This document shows positions 25,236-35,829 of a stretch of 64,000 nt of DNA, piece after piece. The stretch is from Rhizobium sp. BT03 (GTDB lineage: Bacteria > Pseudomonadota > Alphaproteobacteria > Rhizobiales > Rhizobiaceae). The notes under the pieces are model-generated. The model ran no database searches, had not been told where the DNA came from, and worked only from the letters and a program-made list of their open reading frames with translations. The stretch's first letter is position 1. Each line of letters begins with the position of its first letter. The position numbers were made by a program, and so were the translations under genes. Location of the stretch: assembly GCF_030053155.1 (NCBI RefSeq), contig NZ_CP125640.1:3111001-3175000 (forward strand). Direction: 5' to 3'.

Positions 25236-26867
25236 ATGATACTGCCGTCCCATGATCGCTACGACGATCTCTATCGCGATTTCTCGTGGCGGATTCCCGA
25301 GGATTTCAATATCGGCCGCGCCGTCAGCGACGACTGGGCGGCGAGGGCGCCCGATCAGGTCTGCCTCGAACATTTCAGCCCGGATGGCGATCACCGCAGT
25401 CTGACCTATCGCGCCCTCGCCGACCGGTCCTCGGCCTTTGCAAATGCGCTGGTTTCGCTTGGGATTAAACGCGGCGATCGGGTCGCGCTGCTCTTGCCGC
25501 AATCCTTCGAAACGGTGATCGCGCATGTGGCGATCTACAAGACCGGCGCGATCGCGCTGCCGCTGGCGCTGCTCTTCGGTGTCGAGGCGCTGGAATACCG
25601 GCTGAAGGCGGCAGGGGTCACCGCCGTCGTCACCAATGGCTTCGGTCTCGAACGCATCCGCCGGATCCGCGAGCGCCTGCCGATGCTGAAGCATGTCGTC
25701 AGCATCGACGGGGCGAGCACCGATGCGGCCGGCTTCGGCGAACTGGTGGACGGCCATTCCCCGGCCTTCGACACTGTCGAGACCGGCCCGGACGATCCGG
25801 CGTTGATGATTTTCACCTCGGGAACGACGGGGCCGCCGAAGGGTGCGCTGCATGGCCACCGTGTCCTGCCCGGCCATATTCCCGGCATGCAGTTTGCCCA
25901 TGAGGGTTTTCCGGAAGCGGGCGACAAGGTCTGGACGCCGTCCGACTGGGCTTGGGCGGGCGGGCTGCTCAACGCGCTGCTGCCGAGCCTTCTGCTCGGG
26001 GTTCCCGTCGTCTCGTCGCCGGCGCAGAAATTCGATGCCGACATGGCCTACCGCATCATGGCCGAGATGAAGGTGCGCAACGCCTTCATTCCGCCGACGG
26101 CATTGAGGCTGATGCGATCGGTTGCCGATCCGCGCTCGAAATACGATCTGGTGCTGCGCACCATCGGCTCGGCCGGGGAGGCGCTCGGCCGCGAGACCTA
26201 TGAATGGGCGCAGCGCGTGCTCGGCATCACGGTCAATGAATTCTACGGCCAGACGGAGTGCAATTTCGTGCTCTCGTCGAGCGCTGCCTATGGCGTGACC
26301 GAGGCCGGTGCCATCGGCCGGGCGGTGCCGGGGCATCGCGTGGCGATCGTCGATGAGGCCGGTGTCGAATTGCCAGTCGGCGAACCGGGCCAGATCGCCA
26401 TCGCCAGTCCCGATCCCGTCATGTTCCTCGGCTATTGGGATGATGCGGCGGCGACGGCGCGAAAATTCGCCAAAGGCTGGCTGCTCACCGGCGATATCGG
26501 CCGGCAGGATGCCGATGGTTACGTCACCTTCGAAGGCCGCGACGACGACGTCATCACCTCGTCGGGATATCGCATCGGCCCGGCCGAAATCGAGGATTGC
26601 CTGATCGGCCATCCCGCCGTGCAGCTTGCCGCCGCCGTCGGCAAACCCGATGCCGTGCGCACCGAGATCGTCAAGGCCTATATCGTGCTGTCGCCAGGCC
26701 ATCAGCCAAGTCAGGCGCTGGCCGCCGATATCAGGGAATGGGTGAAGACACGGCTTTCAATGCACGAATATCCGCGCGAGGTAGAATTCATCGATGCCTT
26801 GCCGCTGACGACCACCGGCAAGGTGATCCGCCGGCTGCTGCGCGAGAGGGCGGCTGGCGAAGTTTAA
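25236..26867 (+). CDS. AMP-dependent acyl-CoA synthetase
   Basis: A 543-residue ANL-superfamily ligase that activates a carboxylic acid as acyl-AMP, then thioesterifies it to CoA. FTSGTTGPPKG (phosphate loop) is near residue 192, NEFYGQTECN near 345, LTGDIGRQD and the hinge GYRIGPAEIED follow, and the catalytic Lys sits in TTTGKVIRRLL near 527. It resembles medium-chain or acetate/propionate-type enzymes (AcsM-like). The ATG is preferred over a TTG 48 bases upstream; ribosome sites are weak for both. Its stop overlaps the convergent GNAT stop by four bases. Confidence 0.92.
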   Translation: MILPSHDRYDDLYRDFSWRIPEDFNIGRAVSDDWAARAPDQVCLEHFSPDGDHRSLTYRALADRSSAFANALVSLGIKRGDRVALLLPQSFETVIAHVAIYKTGAIALPLALLFGVEALEYRLKAAGVTAVVTNGFGLERIRRIRERLPMLKHVVSIDGASTDAAGFGELVDGHSPAFDTVETGPDDPALMIFTSGTTGPPKGALHGHRVLPGHIPGMQFAHEGFPEAGDKVWTPSDWAWAGGLLNALLPSLLLGVPVVSSPAQKFDADMAYRIMAEMKVRNAFIPPTALRLMRSVADPRSKYDLVLRTIGSAGEALGRETYEWAQRVLGITVNEFYGQTECNFVLSSSAAYGVTEAGAIGRAVPGHRVAIVDEAGVELPVGEPGQIAIASPDPVMFLGYWDDAAATARKFAKGWLLTGDIGRQDADGYVTFEGRDDDVITSSGYRIGPAEIEDCLIGHPAVQLAAAVGKPDAVRTEIVKAYIVLSPGHQPSQALAADIREWVKTRLSMHEYPREVEFIDALPLTTTGKVIRRLLRERAAGEV

Positions 26868-28141
26868 CCCCGGCCGGCGAGCGACATGATCTTTTCGCGC
26901 AGCATCTTCGCCATGTTGCGGGTGCTGCGGTACATGTGAAGCTGGGCTGAGACCTGGCGCATGTCGCGGTCGCTGTTCTGCGTCAGGCCGATCACCAGCG
27001 TTCCCATCTCCTCGCGCTCCTGCCAGAAGCGGCTCATGATCGGATGATCCGAGACGGCGCAGGAATCGGAGCGGACGATATTGGCGTCGTCGAGGTGCCA
27101 TTCGGTGAGTTCGCTCATCAGCAGCTTGCCCGGCGAATAGCGGGCATAGTTCTCGTCATAGGCGGTTTTCCAGGTATAGGCTTCGCCCCCCATCATCAGC
27201 ACGACGATGGCGGCGATCGCCTTGCCGTTGAGATCGATCGTGTGAATACGCACGGCGTCGACGGCGGCAAGGTTGGACACCGCCTCGCGGGCGAAGGCGG
27301 TATGATAGCGATCGGTGACGAGGGCGCTGCGCCGCTTGCCCTTCCAGCCGCCGGCTTCCATCGCCAGGAATTCCTCGAAGCGGATATGGATTTCGCGGGG
27401 CTGGCGGGCGACGGCGTAAACCGCCGTTCCCTGTTCCTCCAGCAGACGCCATTGGCGGCGCATCTCGCGCATATGCGAGGAAGAGATGGTGCGGCCGAGA
27501 TAGGCCGGCGCCTCTTCGTCGCTCTGCAGCATCGGGCGCAAATAGGGATTGGTGACGGTGACGGGGAGATTGCGGCTGAGCGCCACCGCCTTGACCATGC
27601 GCACGAAGATACCGTTCAGCCTCAGATCCGGCAGAACCACGATGCCGGGCAGATTGAGGTCGCGCGCCGTCAGTCCCTCGAAGAGATTGTCGAGTGTCTC
27701 GGCGGCATCCTCGCTGTCGACGAGCGGCGTGCCGAGCGGGCCGAAGCTGTTCGACCAGCCGCGGATGATCGACGGGCCGACGGCAAAACCGGGCTTGTCG
27801 ACCGAAAACGGCAGCAGAAAACGCATGCGGCTGCGGCCCGCATTGTGGTCGCGGATCAGGGCGAAGTTCACCTGCCGGTCTTCGAGCCGCGGCATGGCGG
27901 GCGCCAGGAAACGGCCGGAGAAAAAGACGTTCGGCTCCATCGCCCGGTTGGAGAGAAAGTCGAGCTCTTCCTGAAGGTCATAGCCGAGCTTGCCGGGATA
28001 GAGGCAGAGTTCGCGGCCCGGCCGGCCGACCTCGGCGCGCGCCTCGGCTCGCGGTGCTTCGAAATGCAGCGCGGCGAGATCATGCACCATGCGGTTGGCA
28101 ATGCTGTCGGTGCTTTCGGTAACGGGAGGAATACGCACCAT
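26864..28141 (-). CDS. FemAB/BioF2-like GNAT acyltransferase
   Basis: A 425-residue GNAT-fold protein of the Acetyltransf_6 (FemAB-like) type. The C-terminal half carries the recognisable core: FLAMEAGGWKG, then TIDLNGKAIAAIVVLM, GEAYTWKTAYDENYARYSPG and LLMSELTEWHLDD. These enzymes move acyl or aminoacyl groups onto cell-surface glycans, lipids or peptidoglycan precursors. The start codon directly abuts the stop of the upstream flippase gene (TAGATG), so translation is likely coupled and the two probably act together. Confidence 0.85.
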   Translation of the reverse strand: MVRIPPVTESTDSIANRMVHDLAALHFEAPRAEARAEVGRPGRELCLYPGKLGYDLQEELDFLSNRAMEPNVFFSGRFLAPAMPRLEDRQVNFALIRDHNAGRSRMRFLLPFSVDKPGFAVGPSIIRGWSNSFGPLGTPLVDSEDAAETLDNLFEGLTARDLNLPGIVVLPDLRLNGIFVRMVKAVALSRNLPVTVTNPYLRPMLQSDEEAPAYLGRTISSSHMREMRRQWRLLEEQGTAVYAVARQPREIHIRFEEFLAMEAGGWKGKRRSALVTDRYHTAFAREAVSNLAAVDAVRIHTIDLNGKAIAAIVVLMMGGEAYTWKTAYDENYARYSPGKLLMSELTEWHLDDANIVRSDSCAVSDHPIMSRFWQEREEMGTLVIGLTQNSDRDMRQVSAQLHMYRSTRNMAKMLREKIMSLAGRG

Positions 28142-29557
28142 CTATCGAACTCTCATTTCTGGCGTTGCGGCGGAGGGGCTGGCGAAGGCAAAAAGGACGA
28201 TGCCGAGCGAGCGGCGAACGGCAAGATGCAGCAGGATTGCCTCGACCGCCATGGCCGAAGCCGTGGCGATCGCGGTGCCTTCGATGCCGTAATGCGGGAT
28301 CAAAGCAAGGTTGAGGCCGACATTGGCCGCCAGCGCGCCGGCGTAGAGCGCGACGCAGAGATTCTGCTTGCCGGCCATCATCAGCAGCGTTTCGGCCGGG
28401 CCGACCAAAGACTTGGCGAGGATGCCGGCAAGCAGGATCGCCATGACCAGATAACCCGATGTAAAGGCGCCGCCGAAGAGCGACAGCAGAAGATGGCCGG
28501 CGGCAAGCACCACAAGGCCGACGCCGAGTGCGGGCCAGAAGGTCCAGCGGGCGGCGTCGATCGCAGCAGTCGCCAGCTGCGCATGGTCGCCTTCGGCGAT
28601 GATCGAGGAAAAGCGCGGGCCGGAGGCGGCCTTGACCGAGAAATTGATGAAATGCACCAGCGCCATCGTCTTGGCGGCGGCGAAGTAGATGGCGACGTCG
28701 TGCGGCTCGAGGAAGATGCCGACGACGACGACATCGGAATTGGTGAGCAGGAAGCTCACGCCCTCGATCAGAAAAATCGGAAAGGCGACGCTGAACCAGG
28801 CGAGGAAATCGACCTTGCGCGGGCCTTCGTCATAATGCCGGCGAAGGCGGTAGAGCGTTACGGCATACTGGCCGAGCGCGGTGACGAAGGTCGCGGCGAG
28901 CGCTGCCTGCATGGCGGTGACGGCCGTATGCTCGGCGCCGATGGCAATGGCGATCAGCATGAAGAGGATGATCAGGATCGGCCGGACGATATAGACCGGG
29001 CCAAGCGCCATCACCGGCCAGTGGTTTGCCCGCGACGTGCCTTCCAGAATGTCGCCGAGCGCGATCATCGGCATGGCAAGCAGGCCGAGGAAGATCGGGA
29101 CGAGATAATAGACCTGGATCATGTCGCCGAAGAAATGCAGCCCGAGCATGCCGGCGGCGAGCACCGCCGTGCCCGAAAGCAGCGCGAAGATGCGCGCCGT
29201 GCCGGTGAGGCCGCGGATTTCCTCAAAAGCGCCGGCTGCCCTGTATTGCGGCAGGAAGCGGATGATCGCCGTGTGGAAACCAAGACATGAGAGATCGCCG
29301 AAGACGACGACCAGCACCCAGACGAAAACGAAGATGCCATATTCATATTCGCCCATCAGCCGGGCAAGCACGATCTGGGAGATGAAGGCGAGGGCTGCGC
29401 TGAGGATGCGGATCGAAAAGGCGGTCAGCGCCATGCGCTGAGCGGCCGCCTTCTCACCACGTTCGGTGAGCACGGCCGCAAGCATGCGCAGCGTGCGGCC
29501 GCCGATCGGGCGCAGGCCCGCGGGCAGCATCTTTTCCGCTGTTTCTATGACCGCCAT
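28142..29557 (-). CDS. polysaccharide flippase (MATE/Wzx-like)
   Basis: A 471-residue polytopic membrane protein with about 12-14 helices and a lipopolysaccharide/O-antigen flippase character: an N-terminal ALTAFSIRILSAALAFISQIVLARLMG segment, and a polysaccharide-synthesis C-terminal domain (PAETLLMMAGKQN). It should flip a lipid-linked glycan across the inner membrane. No glycosyltransferases are adjacent, so the substrate is unknown. The ATG at 29557 is used; an in-frame GTG three codons earlier is possible. Confidence 0.88.
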   Translation of the reverse strand: MAVIETAEKMLPAGLRPIGGRTLRMLAAVLTERGEKAAAQRMALTAFSIRILSAALAFISQIVLARLMGEYEYGIFVFVWVLVVVFGDLSCLGFHTAIIRFLPQYRAAGAFEEIRGLTGTARIFALLSGTAVLAAGMLGLHFFGDMIQVYYLVPIFLGLLAMPMIALGDILEGTSRANHWPVMALGPVYIVRPILIILFMLIAIAIGAEHTAVTAMQAALAATFVTALGQYAVTLYRLRRHYDEGPRKVDFLAWFSVAFPIFLIEGVSFLLTNSDVVVVGIFLEPHDVAIYFAAAKTMALVHFINFSVKAASGPRFSSIIAEGDHAQLATAAIDAARWTFWPALGVGLVVLAAGHLLLSLFGGAFTSGYLVMAILLAGILAKSLVGPAETLLMMAGKQNLCVALYAGALAANVGLNLALIPHYGIEGTAIATASAMAVEAILLHLAVRRSLGIVLFAFASPSAATPEMRVR

Positions 29558-29690
29558 GATGAACACGCAAAACTCTGAAGGTCAGGCAAATCGTCCCGAA
29601 GTCTTGACAGAACAGGGTTAAGAAACGGTTCCGGATCGGGCTTGTCACCGACGCTGAAATCGCGGTTTTCCAGCGTTGCCGCGGAAAAGA

Positions 29691-29716
29691 AAAATGCCGC
29701 CCGAAGGCGGCATTTT
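29691..29716 (-). terminator. secA intrinsic terminator
   Basis: AAAATGCCGCC, loop of 4, GGCGGCATTTT: a perfect 11-bp stem 20 bases downstream of the secA stop, followed on the minus strand by TTTTTCTTTT. A convincing terminator for secA. Confidence 0.9.
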
Positions 29717-29736
29717 CACGATCTTTTCGGCTTGCT

Positions 29737-32454
29737 TCAGACCTGCTCGAAGGCGCCGTGGCAATGCTTGTATTTCTTGCCGGAACCGCAGGGGCAGGTC
29801 TCGTTGCGGCCGACCTTGCCCCAGGTGGCCGGGTCATCCGGATTGCGGTTCTCAGGCGAAACGATGACTTCCGATGCCTGGTAGATCGCCGGGGCGAAAT
29901 CATCCTCGCCGGTGGTCGGATCGAGGTGATGGGCCTGCATCAGCGGCGGTTCCGGTTCGGCAGGGGCCTGCTGCACCAGCTCGACGCGCATCAGCTGGGC
30001 GGTCACGGCCTCGCGCAGATTGTTGAGGAGGCCCGTGAACAGCTCGAAGGCTTCCGACTTGTATTCCTGCAGCGGATCCCGCTGGGCATAGCCGCGGAAG
30101 CCGATGACGGAGCGCAGATGGTCGAGATTGACGATGTGCTCGCGCCAGAGATGATCGAGCGTCTGCATGACGATCGAGCGTTCGACATAATGCATGATGT
30201 CGTCGCCGAAACGCTCGGCCTTTTCGGTGAAAGCGGCGTTGGTGGCTTGCGTCAGGCGCTCGCGGATATCGTCTTCGCCGATGCCTTCTTCCTTCACCCA
30301 GTCGTCGATCGGCAGGTCGAGATTGAGTATGTTCAAGGCACCGGTCTTCAGGCCGGCGGCATCCCATTGTTCGGCATAGGCGCGCTCGGGGATATGCTTG
30401 TCGACCATGTCCTCGATCACCTCACGGCGCATATCGGAAACGGTCTCGGAAATATTGGTCGATTCCATCAGTTCGAGGCGCTGCTCGAAGATCACCTTGC
30501 GCTGATCGTTGAGAACGTCGTCATACTTCAGGAGGTTCTTGCGGATATCGAAGTTGCGGGCTTCGACCTTCTTCTGGGCGCGCTCCAGGGCCTTGTTGAT
30601 CCAGGGATGGACGATCGCCTCGCCCTCCTTGAGGCCGAGCTTGGTCAGCATGCTGTCCATGCGGTCGGAGCCGAAGATGCGCATCAGGTCGTCCTGAAGC
30701 GAAAGGTAGAATTTCGAGCGGCCGGGGTCGCCCTGACGGCCGGAGCGGCCGCGCAGCTGGTTGTCGATGCGGCGGCTTTCATGGCGTTCGGTGGCGATGA
30801 CGTAGAGACCGCCGGCGGCGAGCGCCTTCTGCTTGAGTTCCTTGATCTCCTCGACGATCGCCTGGATCCGGGCTTCCCGCTCCGGACCGGCTTCGACTTC
30901 GCCGAGTTCGCGCTCGATGCGCATGTCGAGGTTGCCGCCGAGCTGGATGTCGGTACCGCGGCCGGCCATATTGGTGGCGATCGTGATGGCCCCCGGTACG
31001 CCGGCCTGGGCGACGATATAGGCTTCCTGCTCGTGATAACGGGCATTCAGCACCTGGAAGTCGTCGAAGCCCTGCTTGCGCAGGCGCTCGGCGAGCAGTT
31101 CGGATTTCTCGATCGAGGTGGTGCCGACCAGCACCGGCTGGCCGCGTTTATGGGCGTCGAGGATCTCCTCGATGATCGCCTTGAACTTTTCGTCGAAGGT
31201 CCGGTAAACCTCGTCGTCCTCGTCGATACGCTTGATCGGCAGGTTGGTCGGGACCTCGATGACGTCGAGATTGTAGATATTGCCGAATTCTTCCGCTTCC
31301 GTCTGCGCCGTGCCGGTCATGCCGGCGAGCTTGGCGTACATGCGGAAATAATTCTGGAAGGTGATCGAGGCCAGCGTCTGGTTTTCCGGCTGGATCTGCA
31401 CCTTTTCCTTGGCTTCGAGCGCCTGGTGCTGGCCCTCCGAATAACGGCGGCCCGGCATCATGCGGCCGGTGAACTCGTCGATGATGACGACTTCGTCGTT
31501 GCGGACGATATAGTCCTTGTCGCGCTGGAAGAGCTTGTGGGCCTTCAGCGCGTTGTTGACGTGGTGGACGATCGCGACATTCTCGATGTCGTAGAGCGCG
31601 TTGCCCTTCAGGAGGCCGGCCTGGCGGAGCAGGTTCTCCAGCTTCTCGGTGCCCTCTTCGGAGAAGTTGGCCGAGCGCTGCTTCTCGTCGATCTCGTAAT
31701 CGCTGGGTACGAGCAGCGGAATGAAGGCGTCGATCGTATTGTAGAGTTCGGAGCGGTCGTCGAGCGGACCGGAGATGATCAGCGGCGTGCGCGCCTCGTC
31801 GACGAGGATCGAGTCCACTTCGTCGACGATTGCGAAGTTGTGGCCGCGCTGGACCATCTGGTTCTTCTCATACTTCATGTTATCGCGCAGATAATCGAAG
31901 CCGAGTTCGTTGTTGGTGGCGTAGGTGATGTCGCAGGCATAGGCCGCGTGGCGTTCCTCGTCGGACAGGCCGTGGACGATGACGCCGGTGGTCATGCCGA
32001 GGAAGCCGTAGATGCGGCCCATGGTCGCGGCATCGCGCTGGGCGAGATAATCGTTGACGGTGACGACGTGCACGCCCTTGCCGGAAAGCGCGTTCAGATA
32101 GACCGGCAGGGTGGCGACGAGGGTCTTGCCTTCGCCGGTCTTCATTTCGGCGATCGCATTCGAATGCAGGATCATGCCGCCGACCAGCTGTACGTCAAAA
32201 GGCCGCAGGCCGAGAACGCGGCGCGAGGCTTCGCGCACGACTGCGAAGGCCGGGATCAGAATGTCGTCGAGCGTCTTGCCCTCGGCGAGCAGAGCGCGAA
32301 ACTCCACGGTCTTTGCCGCGAGCTGCTCGTCCGTCAGGGCCTTGGTCTTCTCTTCGATAGAGTTGATGGCAGCGACGTTCGGCTGGAAAGACCGCACGCG
32401 GCGGTCATTGGAGGACCCAAATAACTTGCGGGCTATACCGCCAAAGCTGACCAT
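29737..32454 (-). CDS. secA: preprotein translocase ATPase SecA
   Basis: 905 residues, full length. It drives Sec-dependent export through SecYEG. Walker [10 protein letters not shown] lies near residue 105, [14 protein letters not shown] (DEAD-type box) near 215, then the preprotein cross-linking domain, [11 protein letters not shown] and [10 protein letters not shown] motifs, the helical scaffold, and a C-terminal SEC-C zinc tail [14 protein letters not shown] that binds SecB/lipid. It faces the parvulin gene across a 245-base divergent region. Confidence 0.98.
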   Translation of the reverse strand: MVSFGGIARKLFGSSNDRRVRSFQPNVAAINSIEEKTKALTDEQLAAKTVEFRALLAEGKTLDDILIPAFAVVREASRRVLGLRPFDVQLVGGMILHSNAIAEMKTGEGKTLVATLPVYLNALSGKGVHVVTVNDYLAQRDAATMGRIYGFLGMTTGVIVHGLSDEERHAAYACDITYATNNELGFDYLRDNMKYEKNQMVQRGHNFAIVDEVDSILVDEARTPLIISGPLDDRSELYNTIDAFIPLLVPSDYEIDEKQRSANFSEEGTEKLENLLRQAGLLKGNALYDIENVAIVHHVNNALKAHKLFQRDKDYIVRNDEVVIIDEFTGRMMPGRRYSEGQHQALEAKEKVQIQPENQTLASITFQNYFRMYAKLAGMTGTAQTEAEEFGNIYNLDVIEVPTNLPIKRIDEDDEVYRTFDEKFKAIIEEILDAHKRGQPVLVGTTSIEKSELLAERLRKQGFDDFQVLNARYHEQEAYIVAQAGVPGAITIATNMAGRGTDIQLGGNLDMRIERELGEVEAGPEREARIQAIVEEIKELKQKALAAGGLYVIATERHESRRIDNQLRGRSGRQGDPGRSKFYLSLQDDLMRIFGSDRMDSMLTKLGLKEGEAIVHPWINKALERAQKKVEARNFDIRKNLLKYDDVLNDQRKVIFEQRLELMESTNISETVSDMRREVIEDMVDKHIPERAYAEQWDAAGLKTGALNILNLDLPIDDWVKEEGIGEDDIRERLTQATNAAFTEKAERFGDDIMHYVERSIVMQTLDHLWREHIVNLDHLRSVIGFRGYAQRDPLQEYKSEAFELFTGLLNNLREAVTAQLMRVELVQQAPAEPEPPLMQAHHLDPTTGEDDFAPAIYQASEVIVSPENRNPDDPATWGKVGRNETCPCGSGKKYKHCHGAFEQV

Positions 32455-32699
32455 ATGACTGGTCCTTTCTCAATATTCATCCCCGGCGTTTGTTGTTCGC
32501 GGCCCAGCCGAAAATCAGGCGCGCGCCTTAAAACGCCCGGAAACTGTTCTGGACGCGAGGTTGCGTGACAGATAAGAGGGGGGTCGAATGATGTCAACGG
32601 ATTTGGCGGATACAGAAAGGCCACAATCCGGTGTTGATGGCTATTTTGGGCCGATTCAGGCGATGCTGAAAGCGGCGATGTAACTGTGAAGGGTATTTC

Positions 32700-33581
32700 A
32701 TGTTGAGCACCAACAAACTTGCCGTTCTGGCGTTCGCAACTTTTGTTGCGCTCCAGGCCCCGGCCTATGCCGATGACGCCGTCATCGCCAAGGTCGGCAA
32801 TCTGGAGATTCACCAGTCGGAACTCGACCTTGCCGTCGCCAATCTCGATCCGCAGCTGGCGCAGCTTCCCGATGATCAGAAGAAGGTCGCAGCCCTTTCC
32901 GCCGCCATCGACGTGAAGCTGCTCGCCGCCGACGCTGCGGCCGAGAAGCTCGATCAGACCGACGAATTCAAGAAGCGCATGCAGTATCTCACCGATCGCG
33001 AGCTGCACAACGCCTACTTCAAGAAGCATGTCGTCGACATCGTGACGCCTGAAGAAGTCAAGGCCCGCTACGACAAGGAAGTCGCCGCCCTGCCGAAGCA
33101 GGAGGAAGTCCACGCCCGCCATATCCTCGTCAAGACCGAGGACGAAGCCAAGGACATCATCAAGCAGCTCGACGCCGGCAAGGATTTCGCCGAACTCGCC
33201 AAGGAAAAGTCCACCGATCCGAACAAGTCGGAAGGCGGCGACCTCGGCTATTTCTCGCGCGGCCGCATGGTCAAGGAATTCGAGGACGCGGCCTTCGCGC
33301 TTGAAAAGGGCACCTATTCCAAGACTCCTGTTAAAACCGATTTCGGCTATCACGTCATCAAGGTCGAGGATAAGCGCGACGCCCCGCCGCCGCCCTTCGA
33401 GCAGGTGCAGGATCAGGTTCGTCAGCTCGTCATGCGCGACAAGTATCTTGAGCTTCTGAACAAGGCAAAGGCCTCGGCCAAGATCGAAATCAGCGACGAG
33501 ACGCTGCGCAAGGGTTACGACCAGGCCAACAAGCAGCCGGAGCCCGGCAGTGAGCCCGTCGCGCCGGCGCCGAAGCAGTAA
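32700..33581 (+). CDS. periplasmic parvulin-type peptidylprolyl isomerase
   Basis: 293 residues with a signal peptide (cleavage after APAYA near residue 24), an N-terminal SurA/PrsA-like helical chaperone region and one parvulin rotamase domain at about 136-228 (HARHILVKTEDEA, FAELAKEKSTDPNKSEGGDLGYF, VKTDFGYHVIKV). The C-terminus is Pro-rich. It catalyses cis-trans prolyl isomerisation for exported proteins, fitting its place opposite secA. AAGGG lies 6 bases before the ATG. A terminator follows at 33593. Confidence 0.94.
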   Translation: MLSTNKLAVLAFATFVALQAPAYADDAVIAKVGNLEIHQSELDLAVANLDPQLAQLPDDQKKVAALSAAIDVKLLAADAAAEKLDQTDEFKKRMQYLTDRELHNAYFKKHVVDIVTPEEVKARYDKEVAALPKQEEVHARHILVKTEDEAKDIIKQLDAGKDFAELAKEKSTDPNKSEGGDLGYFSRGRMVKEFEDAAFALEKGTYSKTPVKTDFGYHVIKVEDKRDAPPPPFEQVQDQVRQLVMRDKYLELLNKAKASAKIEISDETLRKGYDQANKQPEPGSEPVAPAPKQ

Positions 33582-33592
33582 TAATCGCACAG

Positions 33593-33616
33593 GGGCCCGG
33601 TTTTTCCGGGCCCTTT
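33593..33616 (+). terminator. terminator after the parvulin gene
   Basis: GGGCCCGG, loop TTTTT, CCGGGCCC, then TTTAC: a perfect 8-bp stem 11 bases after the stop. Confidence 0.8.
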
Positions 33617-33618
33617 AC

Positions 33619-33722
33619 TGCATAATTCCTTAAATCGGAATCGATTTAAGGGCAAAATTATGCAGCAATTTTAAAGTGTTACAGCGTCCTTTGCGCGTCT
33701 GAAAAGACGCGCGGCGCTGTAA
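33619..33722. repeat. double-cruciform intergenic repeat
   Basis: First cruciform: outer arms TGCATAATT/AATTATGCA (33619-33627, 33656-33664) around CCTTAAATCG/CGATTTAAGG (33628-33637, 33642-33651). Second: outer TTACAGCG/CGCTGTAA (33679-33686, 33715-33722) around GCGCGTCT/AGACGCGC (33693-33700, 33705-33712). It fills the gap between the parvulin and argJ genes and resembles a widespread rhizobial repeat. Confidence 0.8.
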
Positions 33723-33800
33723 TATCGTTGTTGTTGTCGCATTTCCGGACGGCGAGCCGCTGCCGATTTCGCCTGGAAATGCCCATTGGCAGGTTTCATC

Positions 33801-35042
33801 ATGTCCGGTCCCGTCTCTCCGCTCGCCCCGAAATCCTTCGTCTCGATGCCGTCGCTGCGCGGCGTGCGCATGGCAACGGCTTCCGCCGGCATCAAGTACA
33901 AGAACCGCACCGACGTGCTGATGATGGTCTTCGACAAGCCGGCGGCCGTTGCGGGCGTCTTCACCCGCTCGAAATGCCCGTCGGCGCCGGTCGATTTCTG
34001 CCGCGCCAACCTGCCGCATGGCAGCGCCCGCGCCGTCGTCGTCAACTCAGGCAATGCCAATGCGTTCACCGGCCTGAAGGGCCGCCAGGCGACCGCGCTG
34101 ACGGCGAAGTCGGCCGCATCAGCCGTCGGCTGCGGTGAAAACGAAGTCTATCTGGCCTCGACCGGCGTCATCGGCGAGCCGCTCGATGCCACCAAGTTCT
34201 CAGGCGTCCTGGACAAGATGCAGGCTGAAGCGACCGGCGATTTCTGGTTCGAGGCCGCCAAGGCGATCATGACGACCGACACCTATCCGAAGGTTTCGAC
34301 CCGCAGCGCCGAGATCGGCGGCGTTGCCGTGACGATCAACGGCATTGCCAAGGGCGCCGGCATGATCGCGCCCGATATGGCGACCATGCTCTCCTTCGTC
34401 GTCACCGATGCCGACATCGCGCCCGCCGCGCTGCAGGTGCTGCTGTCCGATGGCGTCGGCCCGACGTTCAATTCCATGACCGTCGACAGCGACACCTCCA
34501 CCTCCGATACGCTGATGCTGTTTGCGACGGGGGCTGCGGCCGAGGACGGCCAGGCCCGTATCGAACGCGCCGACGACCCGCGCCTTGCCGCCTTCCGCGC
34601 CGCGCTCAACGAGGTGCTGAAGGATCTGTCGCTGCAGGTGGTGCGCGACGGCGAGGGCGCCACCAAGATGCTCGAAATTACCGTGACGGGCGCCGAGAGC
34701 GATGCCGCCGCCAAGCGTATCGGGCTGTCGATCGCCAATTCGCCGCTGGTCAAGACGGCAGCCGCCGGCGAAGACGCCAATTGGGGCCGCATCGTCATGG
34801 CCGTCGGCAAATCCGGCGAGATGGCCGACCGCGACCGGCTCGCCATCTGGTTCGGCGACGTCAGGGTCGCCGTCAACGGCGAGCGTGATCCCGATTATTC
34901 GGAGGAAGCCGCCTCGAATGTCATGAAAGCCCAGGATATCCCCGTCAAAGTCGATATCGGCCTCGGCACCGGCACGGCAACCGTCTGGACCTGCGACCTC
35001 ACCAAGGAATATGTTGCGATCAATGGCGACTATCGGAGCTGA
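33801..35042 (+). CDS. argJ: bifunctional ornithine acetyltransferase / N-acetylglutamate synthase
   Basis: Recycles the acetyl group from N-acetylornithine to glutamate in arginine synthesis, and in many bacteria also makes N-acetylglutamate from acetyl-CoA. 413 residues; the self-cleavage site lies in [15 protein letters not shown], where the Thr of MATML becomes the N-terminal nucleophile of the beta chain. [10 protein letters not shown] and the C-terminal GEDANWGRI motif are present. The ATG at 33801 gives the usual N-terminus; an upstream in-frame ATG adds 5 residues. Its end overlaps the next gene by 20 bases. Confidence 0.97.
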   Translation: MSGPVSPLAPKSFVSMPSLRGVRMATASAGIKYKNRTDVLMMVFDKPAAVAGVFTRSKCPSAPVDFCRANLPHGSARAVVVNSGNANAFTGLKGRQATALTAKSAASAVGCGENEVYLASTGVIGEPLDATKFSGVLDKMQAEATGDFWFEAAKAIMTTDTYPKVSTRSAEIGGVAVTINGIAKGAGMIAPDMATMLSFVVTDADIAPAALQVLLSDGVGPTFNSMTVDSDTSTSDTLMLFATGAAAEDGQARIERADDPRLAAFRAALNEVLKDLSLQVVRDGEGATKMLEITVTGAESDAAAKRIGLSIANSPLVKTAAAGEDANWGRIVMAVGKSGEMADRDRLAIWFGDVRVAVNGERDPDYSEEAASNVMKAQDIPVKVDIGLGTGTATVWTCDLTKEYVAINGDYRS

Positions 35043-35829
35043 TCGTTCGTTGGTGCAGGCATCCATATCTTCACAGAATCTGCCGCTGGTGCGCAGGCTG
35101 GAAGCCGTCGGCTTTCGTGCCTGGCCGGCGGCGTCGGTGCAATATGACGGTAGCTGGCAGGTGCGGCTGACGGCCGGCCACCCGTCCAACCGGCTGAATT
35201 CCATCGTGCCGCTCGATCCCTCGGATTATCGCGACGTCGAAATCCGCCTGGAAAAGGCGAGCCGGAAATTCGAGGCCTATGGCCGCGCCGCCGTGGTCCG
35301 CCAGACGCCGCTTGCCTCGCCGGTGCTGATCGATCTTCTCCGGGCGCAGAACTGGAAGCAATTCGACGAGACGGTGGTGATGACCTGCGATCTTGCGGAG
35401 GCGGAGCTGCCGGATACGCTCGATCACCTGCCGACCCATGATGTCGGCCGTTTCGTCGACGCCAATCTTGCCGTCGAGCGGGCGCCGCTCAGCTTGAAGC
35501 CGGCGCTTGCCGAAATCATTTCGGCGATCAAGCCGCCGTCGGGCCTGTTCATGATCGAGAATGCGGCGGACGGGCCGCTGGCGACCGTGCTCTGCGTCCA
35601 GGACAACGACCTTGCCGGCATCATGTCGCTTTCGGTCTCCGAGACGCGGCGGCGCGAGGGGCTCGGCACCGAGATCCTGACCTCGGCGCTGCGCTGGGCG
35701 CGCATGCGCAGCGCCCGTTCGGCCTGGCTGCAGGTAAAGCTGTCCAACCGCCCGGCCATCGCACTCTATGAACGCCTCGGTTTTCGCGACGCCTATCACT
35801 ATTGCTATTGGCAGCAGGAGTCGCGATGA
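35023..35829 (+). CDS. GNAT family N-acetyltransferase
   Basis: 268 residues. The N-terminal half is of unknown fold; the C-terminal half is a GNAT domain with the acetyl-CoA loop [11 protein letters not shown] and the final [16 protein letters not shown]. It overlaps the argJ end by 20 bases and the mutT start by four (ATGA), so the three genes form one transcript. An alternative ATG lies 12 bases upstream, close to AAGGA. The substrate is unknown. Confidence 0.87.
   Translation: MATIGADRSLVQASISSQNLPLVRRLEAVGFRAWPAASVQYDGSWQVRLTAGHPSNRLNSIVPLDPSDYRDVEIRLEKASRKFEAYGRAAVVRQTPLASPVLIDLLRAQNWKQFDETVVMTCDLAEAELPDTLDHLPTHDVGRFVDANLAVERAPLSLKPALAEIISAIKPPSGLFMIENAADGPLATVLCVQDNDLAGIMSLSVSETRRREGLGTEILTSALRWARMRSARSAWLQVKLSNRPAIALYERLGFRDAYHYCYWQQESR

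Noticed and set aside
27044..29290. 748-codon frame opposite the acyltransferase and flippase genes
   Set aside because: It spans two genes on the other strand and is an artefact of their codon bias.
29758..32424. 888-codon frame opposite secA
   Set aside because: Exact antisense of secA; no homology-like motifs or start signals.
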